The notes beneath the pieces were generated by a model. The model saw only the letters and a program-made list of their open reading frames with translations. It did no database searches and was not told where the DNA came from. From an uncultured Clostridia bacterium (GTDB lineage: Bacteria > Bacillota > Clostridia > Christensenellales > Aristaeellaceae): a DNA stretch of 64,000 nt. This document shows, in pieces, positions 25,498-33,476 of the stretch. Each line of letters starts with the position of its first letter. Position 1 is the first letter of the stretch. The translations under genes were made by a program, and so were the position numbers. The DNA lies in assembly GCA_934667105.1 (NCBI GenBank), contig CAKULG010000005.1:76179-140178 (forward strand), read 5' to 3'.

Positions 25498-26475
25498 TTA
25501 AAACAGGCCGTTGCCGCTCAGACGCTTGGAAACGGTGTTGACGATGCAGAGCATAACCATGTTAATCACATTGCTGAACAGGCCGATGGCGGAGGCATAG
25601 GAATACTGGGGAATGGAGGTGGTGTTCAGACCGATGGAATAGGTGTAGGTGGCGATCACATCGGAAATGGGCTTATTGATGTTGTTTTGCAGCAGCAGAA
25701 TTTTTTCAAAGCCGATGCTCATCAGGCTGCCGCAGCGCATAATCAGCAGAATGCAGAAGGTGGGCAGCACGCCGGGAATATCCACATACCAGATGCGCTT
25801 CCAGATGTTCGCGCCGTCCACGATGGCGGCCTCGTGCAGATCGGGGGCCACGCCCGCCAGCGCGGCGATATAGATAATGGAGGAATAGCCCAGCCCCTGC
25901 CACACATCGCTCCACACGTAGATGGAATAGAAATAGGCGGGGGTGCCCATGAAATTGACGGCCTTGCCGCCCAGCAGCTTAATCAGCTCGTTCACCAAGC
26001 CGCTGCGTACATCCAGAAATTGCAGCAGCATGCCGCACATGACCACCGTGGAAATGAAATGGGGGGCGTAGGAAACCATCTGCACCGTTTTGCGGAAAAA
26101 TTTGCTGGGCAGATAATTCAGCAGCAGCGCCAGAATCAGCGCCAGCGGGAAGGTGGCCAGGGAATAGAGGTTAATGGAAAGGGTGTTGCGGATGAGGGGC
26201 CAGAATTGATTGCTGGAAAAGAATTTCTGAAAGTATTTCCAGCCCACCCATTCGCTGCCGTAAATGCCCCGGGCGGGCTTATAATTGCGGAAGGCGATCT
26301 GCACCCCGTGCATGGGCACATATTTAAAGAGAATCAACACCGCCAGGGGTACCAGGATCAGCACATACAGGGCGTTATTCCGCTTCAGCTCCCGCCCCAG
26401 GCGCACAAGCAGGCCGGGCCGCGGACGGGCGCAGGCCGTCGGAACGCCCTCGGCGTTCAGATTTTTTTCCGCCAT
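25498..26475 (-). CDS. Carbohydrate ABC transporter permease, LplB/MalF type (cluster 1)
   Basis: A 325-residue permease, first gene of transporter operon 1. Six membrane helices; characteristic VPMHGVQIAFRNY near the N-terminus, KTVQMVSYAPHFISTVVMCG, and the EAA loop HEAAIVDGANIWKRIWYVDI. The N-terminal 30 residues are hydrophilic. ATG 26475 is preferred because similarity starts there and GGAG lies upstream; a longer frame reaches 26661 but runs through the promoter region. It is clearly paralogous to the gene at 36012. Confidence 0.93.
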   Translation of the reverse strand: MAEKNLNAEGVPTACARPRPGLLVRLGRELKRNNALYVLILVPLAVLILFKYVPMHGVQIAFRNYKPARGIYGSEWVGWKYFQKFFSSNQFWPLIRNTLSINLYSLATFPLALILALLLNYLPSKFFRKTVQMVSYAPHFISTVVMCGMLLQFLDVRSGLVNELIKLLGGKAVNFMGTPAYFYSIYVWSDVWQGLGYSSIIYIAALAGVAPDLHEAAIVDGANIWKRIWYVDIPGVLPTFCILLIMRCGSLMSIGFEKILLLQNNINKPISDVIATYTYSIGLNTTSIPQYSYASAIGLFSNVINMVMLCIVNTVSKRLSGNGLF

Positions 26476-26531
26476 AAAATCACTCCGCTTATTGATATTT
26501 GAGGCCGCGTTTTCTTTTCGCTTCCTGGTCA

Positions 26532-26561
26532 AGTATAGCCCAAATGCGCAATGGAAAACAA
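26532..26561 (-). promoter_or_regulatory. Candidate promoter of transporter operon 1
   Basis: On the minus strand TATACT (26532-26537) with TTGTTT about 18 bases upstream (26556-26561). A short hairpin GGCC-ATTTTAC-GGCC with T-run (26590-26610) lies between this and the divergent promoter. Confidence 0.45.
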
Positions 26562-26654
26562 GCTGACAATTTTTCAGATCATGAAGAACGGCCATTTTAC
26601 GGCCTTTTTTGCCACAAAAATGAAGAAGTGTCCCCTGGCAGGGAAAATGACCTC

Positions 26655-26683
26655 TTGGCAAATCTGAGGCGAACGCATATAAT
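26655..26683 (+). promoter_or_regulatory. Promoter of the AraC-type regulator gene, cluster 1
   Basis: TTGGCA (26655-26660), 17-bp spacer, TATAAT (26678-26683), divergent from operon 1. Confidence 0.75.
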
Positions 26684-26740
26684 TATTTGTAGATTTTCAT
26701 CCCGGACGGGGTTCGTTTATGAAGGGCGGGGAGGATGCGC

Positions 26741-28987
26741 ATGGCGTTGCCGCACGATAAAAACAGATTGCTCCACAGGTTCACGGTGTCCTATTTGCTG
26801 CTGCTGTTCATTCCCATCGTTATGGGCGGCGTTGTGTTCGCCGTCGCCTCGCGCCTGCTTTGGAGCAACCTGCTGGTCAATAACGATCGACTGCTTTCCT
26901 CCGCCTGCGATCAGGTGGAGGACGCGGTGACGGCGGCGGACGACTTTGCCGAGAACCTGATGAAAAATGAAGAGCTGACCAACATTCTGAGCAACGCCGC
27001 CCAGCAGAACCCCTATACCATCCGGCACGTGGCCAACACGCTGCCCGTGCTGCGCACGGCCAATTCGGTGGTGGACCGGTATTACTTCTATTATTTTGGC
27101 GGCGATACGGAATTTGTGATCGGCCCGCAGATCACCTTCATGCACCCGCAGAAATACTACGCCTCCTGCTTTCAATGGGCGGGCATGGCCAGCGAGGATT
27201 TCTGGCAGATGATTCGCGATCAACGGGCGAAATATATTTATCCCGCCCAGGATACCACCTATTTCAGCGCCTCCACACGCCAACTGCTGATTACCGCGCC
27301 CTACCGGCGCACTAATTTCGTCCGTCACAATTCGGGGCAGATCATGGTGTATTTGAATGAAAAGCGGCTGCTGGAGCTGTTTTCTCCCCTTCGCCAGGCA
27401 GGGGCGGAATGGATTGGCATTCTGGATCGGGACGGGCGGCTTTTAACCAGCGAGGGGGTGTGGGATGGCCTTCCACTGGAGGGATTATCCGCTCTGCCTT
27501 CCGGCATGGGGCGCACGCAGTTTTCCCTGCCGGGCGGGCGATACACGCTGCAATATATCCGCAGCGAGGAAAGCGGCTGGCTTTTCGCCGCGCTGATTTC
27601 CAACCGGGTGTACAGCGGCCAAAGCTCCCAGGTGCTCTGGATTGTGGGGGTGTGCATTTTGCTGTTTGTGGGCTGCGCGCTGCTGCTTACCGGCATGATT
27701 GCCCGGAACAGCCGCAAGCCCCTGGCGCAGCTGGTGCAGATGCTGCCCATCGAGGAGCAGGGCGGCAGGCCGGGCCTGTGGCCCCTTCAGCGGGCGGTGG
27801 AAAAGCTGGCCCTGGATAATGAGGAACTGAATGGCCAATTGGGGGCGCAGCAGGTGCAGCTGCGGGACGCGGCCATTTCCCAATTGGTGAAAGGAAACTT
27901 TGAGGATGAAAACGAAATCCGGCTGCTGCTGTCCCATACTGGGGTGGAGCTGGCGGGGCCTGCTTACCGGGGGCTGTATATGCAGGTGATGAACCAATCG
28001 GTGCCCAACGAAGCCAATATGAATTATCAGAATTACCGCCACACGGTGGTATCCGAGGTGCTCAACGGCTTCGCCCCCGCGCTGCAATTGCTCACCATTA
28101 AAAACAGCAGCGAATATATCCTGCTTTATTCCCAGGCACCGGGCCAAACGTTGGAGGAGGTGGTTTCCGCCGCCTACACCACCCTGAAAAGCGCCTATAA
28201 CCTGGATACCGTCTTTTTCGCGGGGGTTCCCTGCCAGGATCTGCGCACGCTGAACCAATCCTTCTCCTTCGCCCGGGCGCTGGCTATGCGCGAGGCGGGA
28301 GATGAAAAATATCTGCATGTGGCGGAGCGGCGACCCATCAATAAGACGGTGTACGATTACACCCCGTCGGAGGAGGTGTCGCTGGTTTCCTCCGCCCAGC
28401 GGGGCGAAATGGAGAAGACGGGAGCGCTGCTTGCGGACGTATATGAGCGCAATTTTGTGCAGCGCAGCCTGAGCCCCTTTATGCGCCAGGCCCTCTACAG
28501 CGCCATGCTGCACACCCTGAGCCGGTCCGATTGCCCCTTGACGCTGCCCGCGGAGCTGACCAACGTGCCGCTGCATATGGCCCCGAAGGCGTTTTTCCAG
28601 GCGCTGTGGAAGCAGTACGGCAGCATCAGCGAATGGGCCCAGGAAAACCGCCGCCGGGACAGTAAGCTGACCATGGATAAGGTGCTTCTTTTTATCCGGG
28701 AGAATTTCTGCGACAGCGCCATGAGCCTGACCTATACCGCCACGCATTTCGGCCTGACGGAGCAATATCTTTCCGAATGCTTTAAAAAACGCACGGAAAT
28801 GAATTTCTCCACTTATCTGGAGGAGCTGCGCATTCGCCGCGCGCAAACGCTGCTGCGCACCACGGAAACCAGCGTGCAGAATATCGCGGAATCGGTGGGC
28901 TATTCCAATATCCGCTCCTTCCGGCGGGCGTATAGCCGCGTGCTGGGCCATCCTCCCTCCGACGATCGGGGCGATGGAGAGGCGTGA
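26741..28987 (+). CDS. Membrane-bound AraC-family regulator with extracellular sensor (cluster 1)
   Basis: A 748-residue one-component regulator. Membrane helix 1 at residues 14-40, an extracellular Cache-like sensor to about residue 280 (VVDRYYFYYFGGD; RTNFVRHNSGQIMVYLNEKRL), helix 2 at about 288-312, a long cytoplasmic linker, and a C-terminal AraC domain (YTATHFGLTEQYLSECFKKR and ETSVQNIAESVGYSNIRSF). Such proteins switch on the adjacent uptake genes in response to an extracellular sugar. ATG 26741 is chosen because GGGGAGG (26728-26734) is 6 bases upstream; ATG 26735 would be too close. Divergent from the transporter operon. Confidence 0.9.
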   Translation: MALPHDKNRLLHRFTVSYLLLLFIPIVMGGVVFAVASRLLWSNLLVNNDRLLSSACDQVEDAVTAADDFAENLMKNEELTNILSNAAQQNPYTIRHVANTLPVLRTANSVVDRYYFYYFGGDTEFVIGPQITFMHPQKYYASCFQWAGMASEDFWQMIRDQRAKYIYPAQDTTYFSASTRQLLITAPYRRTNFVRHNSGQIMVYLNEKRLLELFSPLRQAGAEWIGILDRDGRLLTSEGVWDGLPLEGLSALPSGMGRTQFSLPGGRYTLQYIRSEESGWLFAALISNRVYSGQSSQVLWIVGVCILLFVGCALLLTGMIARNSRKPLAQLVQMLPIEEQGGRPGLWPLQRAVEKLALDNEELNGQLGAQQVQLRDAAISQLVKGNFEDENEIRLLLSHTGVELAGPAYRGLYMQVMNQSVPNEANMNYQNYRHTVVSEVLNGFAPALQLLTIKNSSEYILLYSQAPGQTLEEVVSAAYTTLKSAYNLDTVFFAGVPCQDLRTLNQSFSFARALAMREAGDEKYLHVAERRPINKTVYDYTPSEEVSLVSSAQRGEMEKTGALLADVYERNFVQRSLSPFMRQALYSAMLHTLSRSDCPLTLPAELTNVPLHMAPKAFFQALWKQYGSISEWAQENRRRDSKLTMDKVLLFIRENFCDSAMSLTYTATHFGLTEQYLSECFKKRTEMNFSTYLEELRIRRAQTLLRTTETSVQNIAESVGYSNIRSFRRAYSRVLGHPPSDDRGDGEA

Positions 28988-29058
28988 CGCCGGGGAAGCA
29001 CGCCCTTTCATTACCGGCGGAAAAACAAGCTGACATTTTGATTCCCTTCTCTCTTCTG

Positions 29059-29418
29059 ATATAGCTTTCTTGGAAGGGAGAATCGTTCTTTGGCCTACAA
29101 AGAACGCAGGGCGTCGAAAAAGGATTTTCGACACCCTGTAAATGCAAGTCTGCTAAAGCAGTCTTGCATTTATGGCATCATTTTCTTGTAAAATGGTCAT
29201 CAAAGATGCCTCATTTTACGGCCAGAAAATGATAGAGGAAGCGGTCGTTCCTACCGCTCCTCGAACCGGCAAAGCCGGTTCTGCGGATTTAAAAATGAAG
29301 GGCTAGCCGTCCTTCATTGCATCCCGCAAGTTTGTTTGATACTTTTTTGACAGTCTGCGTTCTTTGGCTTACAAAGAACGGTTCCCTCACAAATATTTTG
29401 ATTTCGTTTTTTATAGCC
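29059..29418 (+). repeat. Dispersed palindromic repeat, copy 6, split by an insertion
   Basis: Left flank ATATAGCTTTCTTGGAAGGG and central palindrome (29084-29106) precede the insertion; after it the central palindrome recurs (29358-29380) followed by the right flank GGTTCCCTCACAAATATTTT and a T-rich tail. Removing 29107-29380 restores a normal copy. Confidence 0.75.
29107..29357. mobile_element. MITE-like 251-bp element of six consecutive hairpins
   Basis: The ends CAGGGCGTCGAAAAAGG and, on the other strand, CAGACTGTCAAAAAAGT agree at 12 of 17 positions as imperfect terminal inverted repeats. It is flanked on each side by the same 23-bp palindrome (CGTTCTTTGG...CAAAGAACG; one mismatch) as a direct duplication. 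Inside are stems at 29107-29138, 29139-29172, 29177-29232, 29235-29262, 29264-29280 and 29294-29318. There is no coding capacity. Mobilisation by a transposase elsewhere, or a structured RNA role, are both possible. Confidence 0.6.
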
Positions 29419-29549
29419 CCTTTTTTGTATTCCGGCCCAAATTGAGCCGGAAATGTTTGCGTAAATTGCTTTTGTTTATTGAAATCGGCGTTTCAAATTC
29501 GTATGATAGGGATGGATTGAACGGAAAAAAAGAGGAGGAATATAGCAGC

Positions 29550-29675
29550 ATGCGTGGGCAAGCGCTGAAAACCAATCTGAAACGCAATTATATTTTCTAT
29601 GCGCTTTTCATCCCGGTATTCGTCTACTATCTGATTTTTCACTATAAGCCGCTGCTGGGCGTAGTGATTATGTGA
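29550..29675 (+). pseudogene. LplB-type permease, N-terminal remnant
   Basis: Forty-one residues from ATG 29550 (RBS AGAGGAGG) read NLKRNYIFYALFIPVFVYYL and FHYKPLLGVVI, the usual first helix of an LplB-type permease, then end at TGA 29673-29675. Nothing of the remaining five helices follows. The next frame, shifted, begins inside an AraC-type sensor regulator, so a deletion has joined two genes at about 29660-29672. It represents a third transporter system, of a different subfamily from clusters 1 and 2. Confidence 0.75.
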
Positions 29676-30838
29676 TCGTGAATCTGGATGTGGAGGCGAT
29701 TAACCGTTCGCTGCGGCTGCTGAGCTTTCAGGATGATCTGCGGCTGTTGGTGCTGGATGAATACGGGCATCTGCTGGCGGGGCTAGCCCCTTCCCAGGGG
29801 GCGATGGAGGCGCTTTCCGCCCTGCGGCCTTCGGCGGAGGGCCGGGCGGATTACGCGCGGCTGGACGGGGTGAGCAGCGTCGTTTATTCGCTGCGCAGCG
29901 CCCGGGGCTGGAATTATTATATGGCGCGGCCCGAAGCGGCGGTTATGGGCGGCATTTCCCGCATGCGCAACGGCATGCTGATGGTGTGCGCCTGCGCCTT
30001 TGGGGTGAGCGTGGCGCTTTCCATGCTGCTGTCCCGCCGGGCGTATGAGCCCCTCCGCCGCATTGCCGACCGCCTGGAGCAGGCGCGCGAAACGCCCGAC
30101 GGCGCGCGGCGGGAAAGCGAGCATATTCTGCGTCAGATCGATTGCATTATGGCCCGCAACGCACAATTGGAAACTACTTGTCGGGAAATGGCGGAAAGCC
30201 GCCGGGAAGCATCCGCAGCGGCGTATCCGGCGGAGATGGAAAATCGTCTGCTGCGCGCGCTGAAAAATCGAGATAAAAAGGCGGTGCGCCAATGCCTGGA
30301 CGCGCTGATGCTGCATCTGGTAAAAAGCGGCGCGGGGGAGAGCGCGGCCCTGGCCTGCTATCGTCAATTGCAGGGCGTGGTGGGCCAGCTGCAATCGCGG
30401 CAGGAGGAAGCGCAGGCGTTTTCTTCCCTGGCCCAGGCGGACGAGGCGCTGGAGCGCCAGTGCGGCCAGGTGATCGAAAGCCTGACGGCGCTGCCCGCCG
30501 CGCCCCCCTCGGAATTGATTCAGCGCGTTTGCGAATATATAGACGCGCATTTGAATGAAGATTTGCGTTTGGAAGCGTTGGAGGAGAAATTCTACATCTC
30601 TGAATCGAATCTGCGCAAGCGCTTCCGCGCGGAAATGGGCATGACCCTGAAGGAATACGCCGATGGGCGGCGCATGGTGGAGGCCCGGCGGATGCTGCTG
30701 GATAAAAAGCTGCAAATTCAGGAGATCGCCCGCTGCCTGGGCTTTGAATATCCACAGTCCTTCATCCGCTTTTTCCGTTCTATCGAGGGCGTTTCCCCCG
30801 GGGATTACCGGGAGCAGAATTCGCCTCCCAACGCATAA
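29672..30838 (+). pseudogene. AraC-family sensor regulator, 5'-truncated
   Basis: A 388-residue open frame beginning with GTG. It enters in the middle of an extracellular Cache-like domain (VIVNLDVEAINRSLRLL, the typical strand before the last sensor helix), then has one membrane helix (about residues 95-118), a linker, and a complete AraC domain (LEALEEKFYISESNLRKRFR; IQEIARCLGFEYPQSFIRFF). Helix 1 and most of the sensor are missing, so a signal-responsive membrane protein cannot be made. The DNA-binding part might still be expressed. It belongs to the decayed third locus. Confidence 0.7.
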
Positions 30839-30854
30839 GGAAAGGAGAGAACCT

Positions 30855-31565
30855 ATGAATCAGGCCTATACGCTGAGCGCGCGCTTCCTGGGGCGCTATG
30901 ATGTGATCGTCTGCGGCGGCGGAATCGCCGGGGTGTGCGCCGCCGTGACCGCCGCCCGCCAGGGGTGCAGAACGCTGCTGCTGGAGGGTATGGGCTGCCT
31001 GGGCGGCACCATCACCCAGGGGCTGGTGCCCCAATTTCTGGACAGCGAAAATAAGGGCGGCCTGATACGGGAAATTCTTCGCCGCCTGGAGGAGACGGGC
31101 TGCACCTGCCCCCGGGACGGCGTGCTGTGGGGCATGGACGGGGCGCGCCGCTCCGGCGCGATTACGGATTTTGAGGGCGTGAAAACGCTGCTGGATACGC
31201 TCTGCCAGGAAAGCGGCGTGGAGCTGCTGCTCTACAGCCATGCGGTTCACGCGGAAACGGAGGCGGGAGGCTGCCGATCTATTTTGATCGGCACGGAGTG
31301 CGGCCTGCTCAGCGCCGAGGCGACGCTTTTTATCGACGCCACGGGCAGCGGCACGCTGGCCCGTCTGTGCGGCTGCGGCTATGAATTCGGCCTGCCGGAA
31401 AACGGCCTGCCCCAGCCCTGCTCCATGTCCATGCAGGCGGCAGGGCTACGCGCTGCGCTAGAACAATTTGGAAAAATTTGCAGAAGCGTTGGCAAGCGTC
31501 ATAAAAATTTATTCCCGATTGCAAGAAAAAGGAAGGTTTCATCGTCTGTTTATAGGAAAATATAG
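30855..31565 (+). pseudogene. FAD-dependent oxidoreductase, C-terminally truncated
   Basis: A 236-residue frame from ATG 30855 (RBS AAAGGAGAG). Residues 1-195 are a good N-terminal FAD domain: YDVIVCGGGIAGVCAAVTAA, LLLEGMGCLGGTITQGL and the FIDATGSGTLARLCG motif. From about base 31440 the sequence stops resembling the family and becomes Lys/Arg-rich (FGKICRSVGKRHKNLF) before a TAG. Intact relatives, such as the one at 40386 in this window, exceed 400 residues. It directly follows the truncated AraC gene, completing a decayed transporter/regulator/oxidoreductase locus. Confidence 0.7.
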
Positions 31566-31583
31566 AAACGAGGCGATTTTTTT

Positions 31584-32297
31584 ATGAAGAAGCTGACGAC
31601 GATTTTACTGGCGCTGCTTATGCTGCTGGCGCTTGGCTGCTCCGCCATGGCGGAGACAACCAGCGTGGCCCTGCCCGACGGCCGCGCCCTGCGGCTGGAG
31701 GCCCAGTTGGTTGGCAGACAGATCAATGGCGGCGCCTGCGAGGAGGAAGAAATTTACCGTCTGGATGTTTATGAGGGCCAGGCGGATCAGCCCAAGCAGA
31801 CCCTGTATTTCACCCGGGAAAACGGCGAAATGATGATTCAGGCCGTGGATTTGGATTTTGACGGCTACCTTGACCTGGATATCCTCTACGGCGCGGGGGC
31901 TACCAACAGCCGCCACACCTTTTTCCGCTGGGATCCGGCCCAGGATCGATTCACCCATGAAAGCGGAATCTATACCTGGCTGAGCAGCTACACCCTGTAT
32001 CCGGAAAAGAAGCTGATCAGCAATTTCCTGCATAACAGCGCCGCGGAGGGCGTGACCCAGCTTTTCCGCTGGGAGCGGGATGCCGAAGGTCAGCCCCGGC
32101 TGACCCTGATCCGGGAGGCGGAGGTGGCGGCGGATCCTGAGGAGCCGGACACGCTGAACCTGATCATCCGCGAGCCCAGCCGGGAATGGGGCGAGCTGAT
32201 GGAAACGGCCCGCTACAGCTATTCCTTCGATCAGGCGGTAGAAAATGCGGCGATTTACGAAAAGGAAGAGCAATTGCTCTGGGAAGGACTTGAATAA
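31584..32297 (+). CDS. Secreted protein of unknown function, XAC2610/FG-GAP-like
   Basis: A 237-residue protein with a Sec signal peptide (MKKLTTILLALLMLLALG, cleavage probable after SAMA). The mature part contains AVDLDFDGYLDLDILYG and then HTFFRWDPAQDRF, the arrangement of the XAC2610-like and FG-GAP calcium-loop families, with periodic beta-strands. I recognise no catalytic residues. It lies after the decayed locus with a GAGGCGA RBS and before a long hairpin repeat, so it is probably expressed alone. Function unknown; surface or periplasm-equivalent location. Confidence 0.7.
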   Translation: MKKLTTILLALLMLLALGCSAMAETTSVALPDGRALRLEAQLVGRQINGGACEEEEIYRLDVYEGQADQPKQTLYFTRENGEMMIQAVDLDFDGYLDLDILYGAGATNSRHTFFRWDPAQDRFTHESGIYTWLSSYTLYPEKKLISNFLHNSAAEGVTQLFRWERDAEGQPRLTLIREAEVAADPEEPDTLNLIIREPSREWGELMETARYSYSFDQAVENAAIYEKEEQLLWEGLE

Positions 32298-32556
32298 CGC
32301 GCGGCGGCGAGAAAATATGCGCCCGCGATGAGGACGCTGTAATTCCGGCAATTTGCCGGTAGGGAGGCAAGAAAATTGCTTGTCCCTGTCCTCATACGGC
32401 TTTCCAGAAAGGGTGCGGGGAAACCGCTCCGGTGCGCGCCGCTGGTTGAGGCGGCTGAGGACGAGCTGGCTTTGCGTGCCTGCCGTCCGAACCCAATGCT
32501 TCGCTTCGGCGAAGCAGCGCGGGGCGCAAGGAGCGGTTTCTCCGCATTTTATATTT
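32298..32556. other. Intergenic region between convergent genes, rich in inverted repeats
   Basis: No gene. GAGGAC (32328) to GTCCTC (32388-32393) enclose CCGGCAA-AT-TTGCCGG and GGCAAGAAAATTGCTTG stems; repeat copy 7 follows. Probably serves as a bidirectional terminator. Confidence 0.55.
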
Positions 32557-32560
32557 TTAC
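32393..32560 (+). repeat. Dispersed palindromic repeat, copy 7, with an enlarged loop
   Basis: Flank CATACGGCTTTCCAGAAAGG; arms TGCGGGGAAACCGCTCC (32414-32430) and GGAGCGGTTTCTCCGCA (32530-32546) pair at 16 of 17 positions, but are 99 bases apart; the loop holds its own hairpin GCTTCGCTTCGGCGAAGC. The tail TTTTATATTTTTACGG matches the family. Confidence 0.65.
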
Positions 32561-33453
32561 GGCCAGGAAAAGCCCAGGCTCTGGGCGTAACTGCGGAAAA
32601 AGAGCGCTTCGTCGGCGGCTGTCAGCACGCGGCAGGGGCCGGTCGCGCTGGGCGAAAAATGAACGGCACCCAGTGCATCCCCCAGCGATACCTGAATATT
32701 TCCCCGCGCCCAGGCAACCTTTTCCCGGTTGATATAGGCCCATAGCGCCAGCGGATCGTGAAACCAGGCGTATTCCCAATGCTGGATAACGGGGGCGATG
32801 GGCCGAAGGCAGGGGACGGGCGCAACCGCCCGGGCCGCACGATGGCCCGGAATTCGGAAACGGTAGGATATTTCTACGCCCGTCGCATAAAGCGCGGGAA
32901 CCGGGGCGGAAAAAACGATGGACGCGGCGTAAGGATCGCCCTTGATGTTCCATTCCACGTGGCCCCATTTTTTTGTATCGAAATCCGCCGTATGGAAAAA
33001 GCGCCCGCCCATGACCACCAACGCCTTCAGCAGCCCGGGAAGATGGGGATAGGCGGCGAACAGTAACCCGATGTTTGTCAGCGGGCCGATGGCCGCCAGC
33101 ACGATTTCGTGGGGATAGGCCTCGATATTCTCCCGCAGAAATTCTAGGGCGCGGCAGCGGGGAAACTGCTCCGCATGGAGAAAGCGCGCCGTTTGGGCGG
33201 CCTCCTCCGGATTGACGCGCGATTGCAGAAGCGGGCCCAATATAGGCGTTTCGCAGCCGGGATAAATGGGAATGCGCTTCCCCGCCAGGCGGCACATCGC
33301 GTCCGCCAGCATGGCGCGCCGGACGCTTTCCCCGGTCACGGTGGTGATTCCCAGTAGATCGATTTCCGACTGATGCAGCAAATAGGCCAAGGCCATGCAA
33401 TCGTCGTTATCATTGCCGATATCCGTATCCAGAAGCCATTTTGTTTTTTCCAT
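32557..33453 (-). CDS. Inosine/uridine-preferring nucleoside hydrolase family protein
   Basis: A 298-residue member of the IUNH family, which hydrolyses N-ribosidic bonds using a calcium-bound water. The N-terminal aspartate cluster is LLDTDIGNDNDDCMALAYLL, and the C-terminal HDPLALW carries the remaining His-Asp pair; AAIGPLTNIGLLF is the usual third motif. It starts 23 bases after the cluster 2 AraC gene on the same strand and is probably cotranscribed with it. That context suggests action on a glycoside brought in by transporter 2, rather than general salvage; this is an inference. Confidence 0.88.
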   Translation of the reverse strand: MEKTKWLLDTDIGNDNDDCMALAYLLHQSEIDLLGITTVTGESVRRAMLADAMCRLAGKRIPIYPGCETPILGPLLQSRVNPEEAAQTARFLHAEQFPRCRALEFLRENIEAYPHEIVLAAIGPLTNIGLLFAAYPHLPGLLKALVVMGGRFFHTADFDTKKWGHVEWNIKGDPYAASIVFSAPVPALYATGVEISYRFRIPGHRAARAVAPVPCLRPIAPVIQHWEYAWFHDPLALWAYINREKVAWARGNIQVSLGDALGAVHFSPSATGPCRVLTAADEALFFRSYAQSLGFSWP

Positions 33454-33476
33454 GTTTCTCTCCCGTTTCTCTGGTT

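Larger units (their letters stand above)
28988..29549. other. Repeat-rich intergenic region
   Basis: No gene. It holds copy 6 of the dispersed palindrome (29059-29418) interrupted by the 251-bp hairpin element (29107-29357). GGAAAAACAAGCTGACA at 29021-29037 is nearly the same as a stretch in the cluster 1 control region (26553-26568). Confidence 0.7.

Noticed and set aside
27485..29134. A 549-codon minus-strand frame opposite the AraC regulator
   Set aside because: Antisense artefact of a GC-rich gene; no domain, no RBS, and it runs into the repeat region.
29364..29549. Coding region before the permease remnant
   Set aside because: The frame passes through the repeat tail and has no RBS; permease similarity begins only at ATG 29550.
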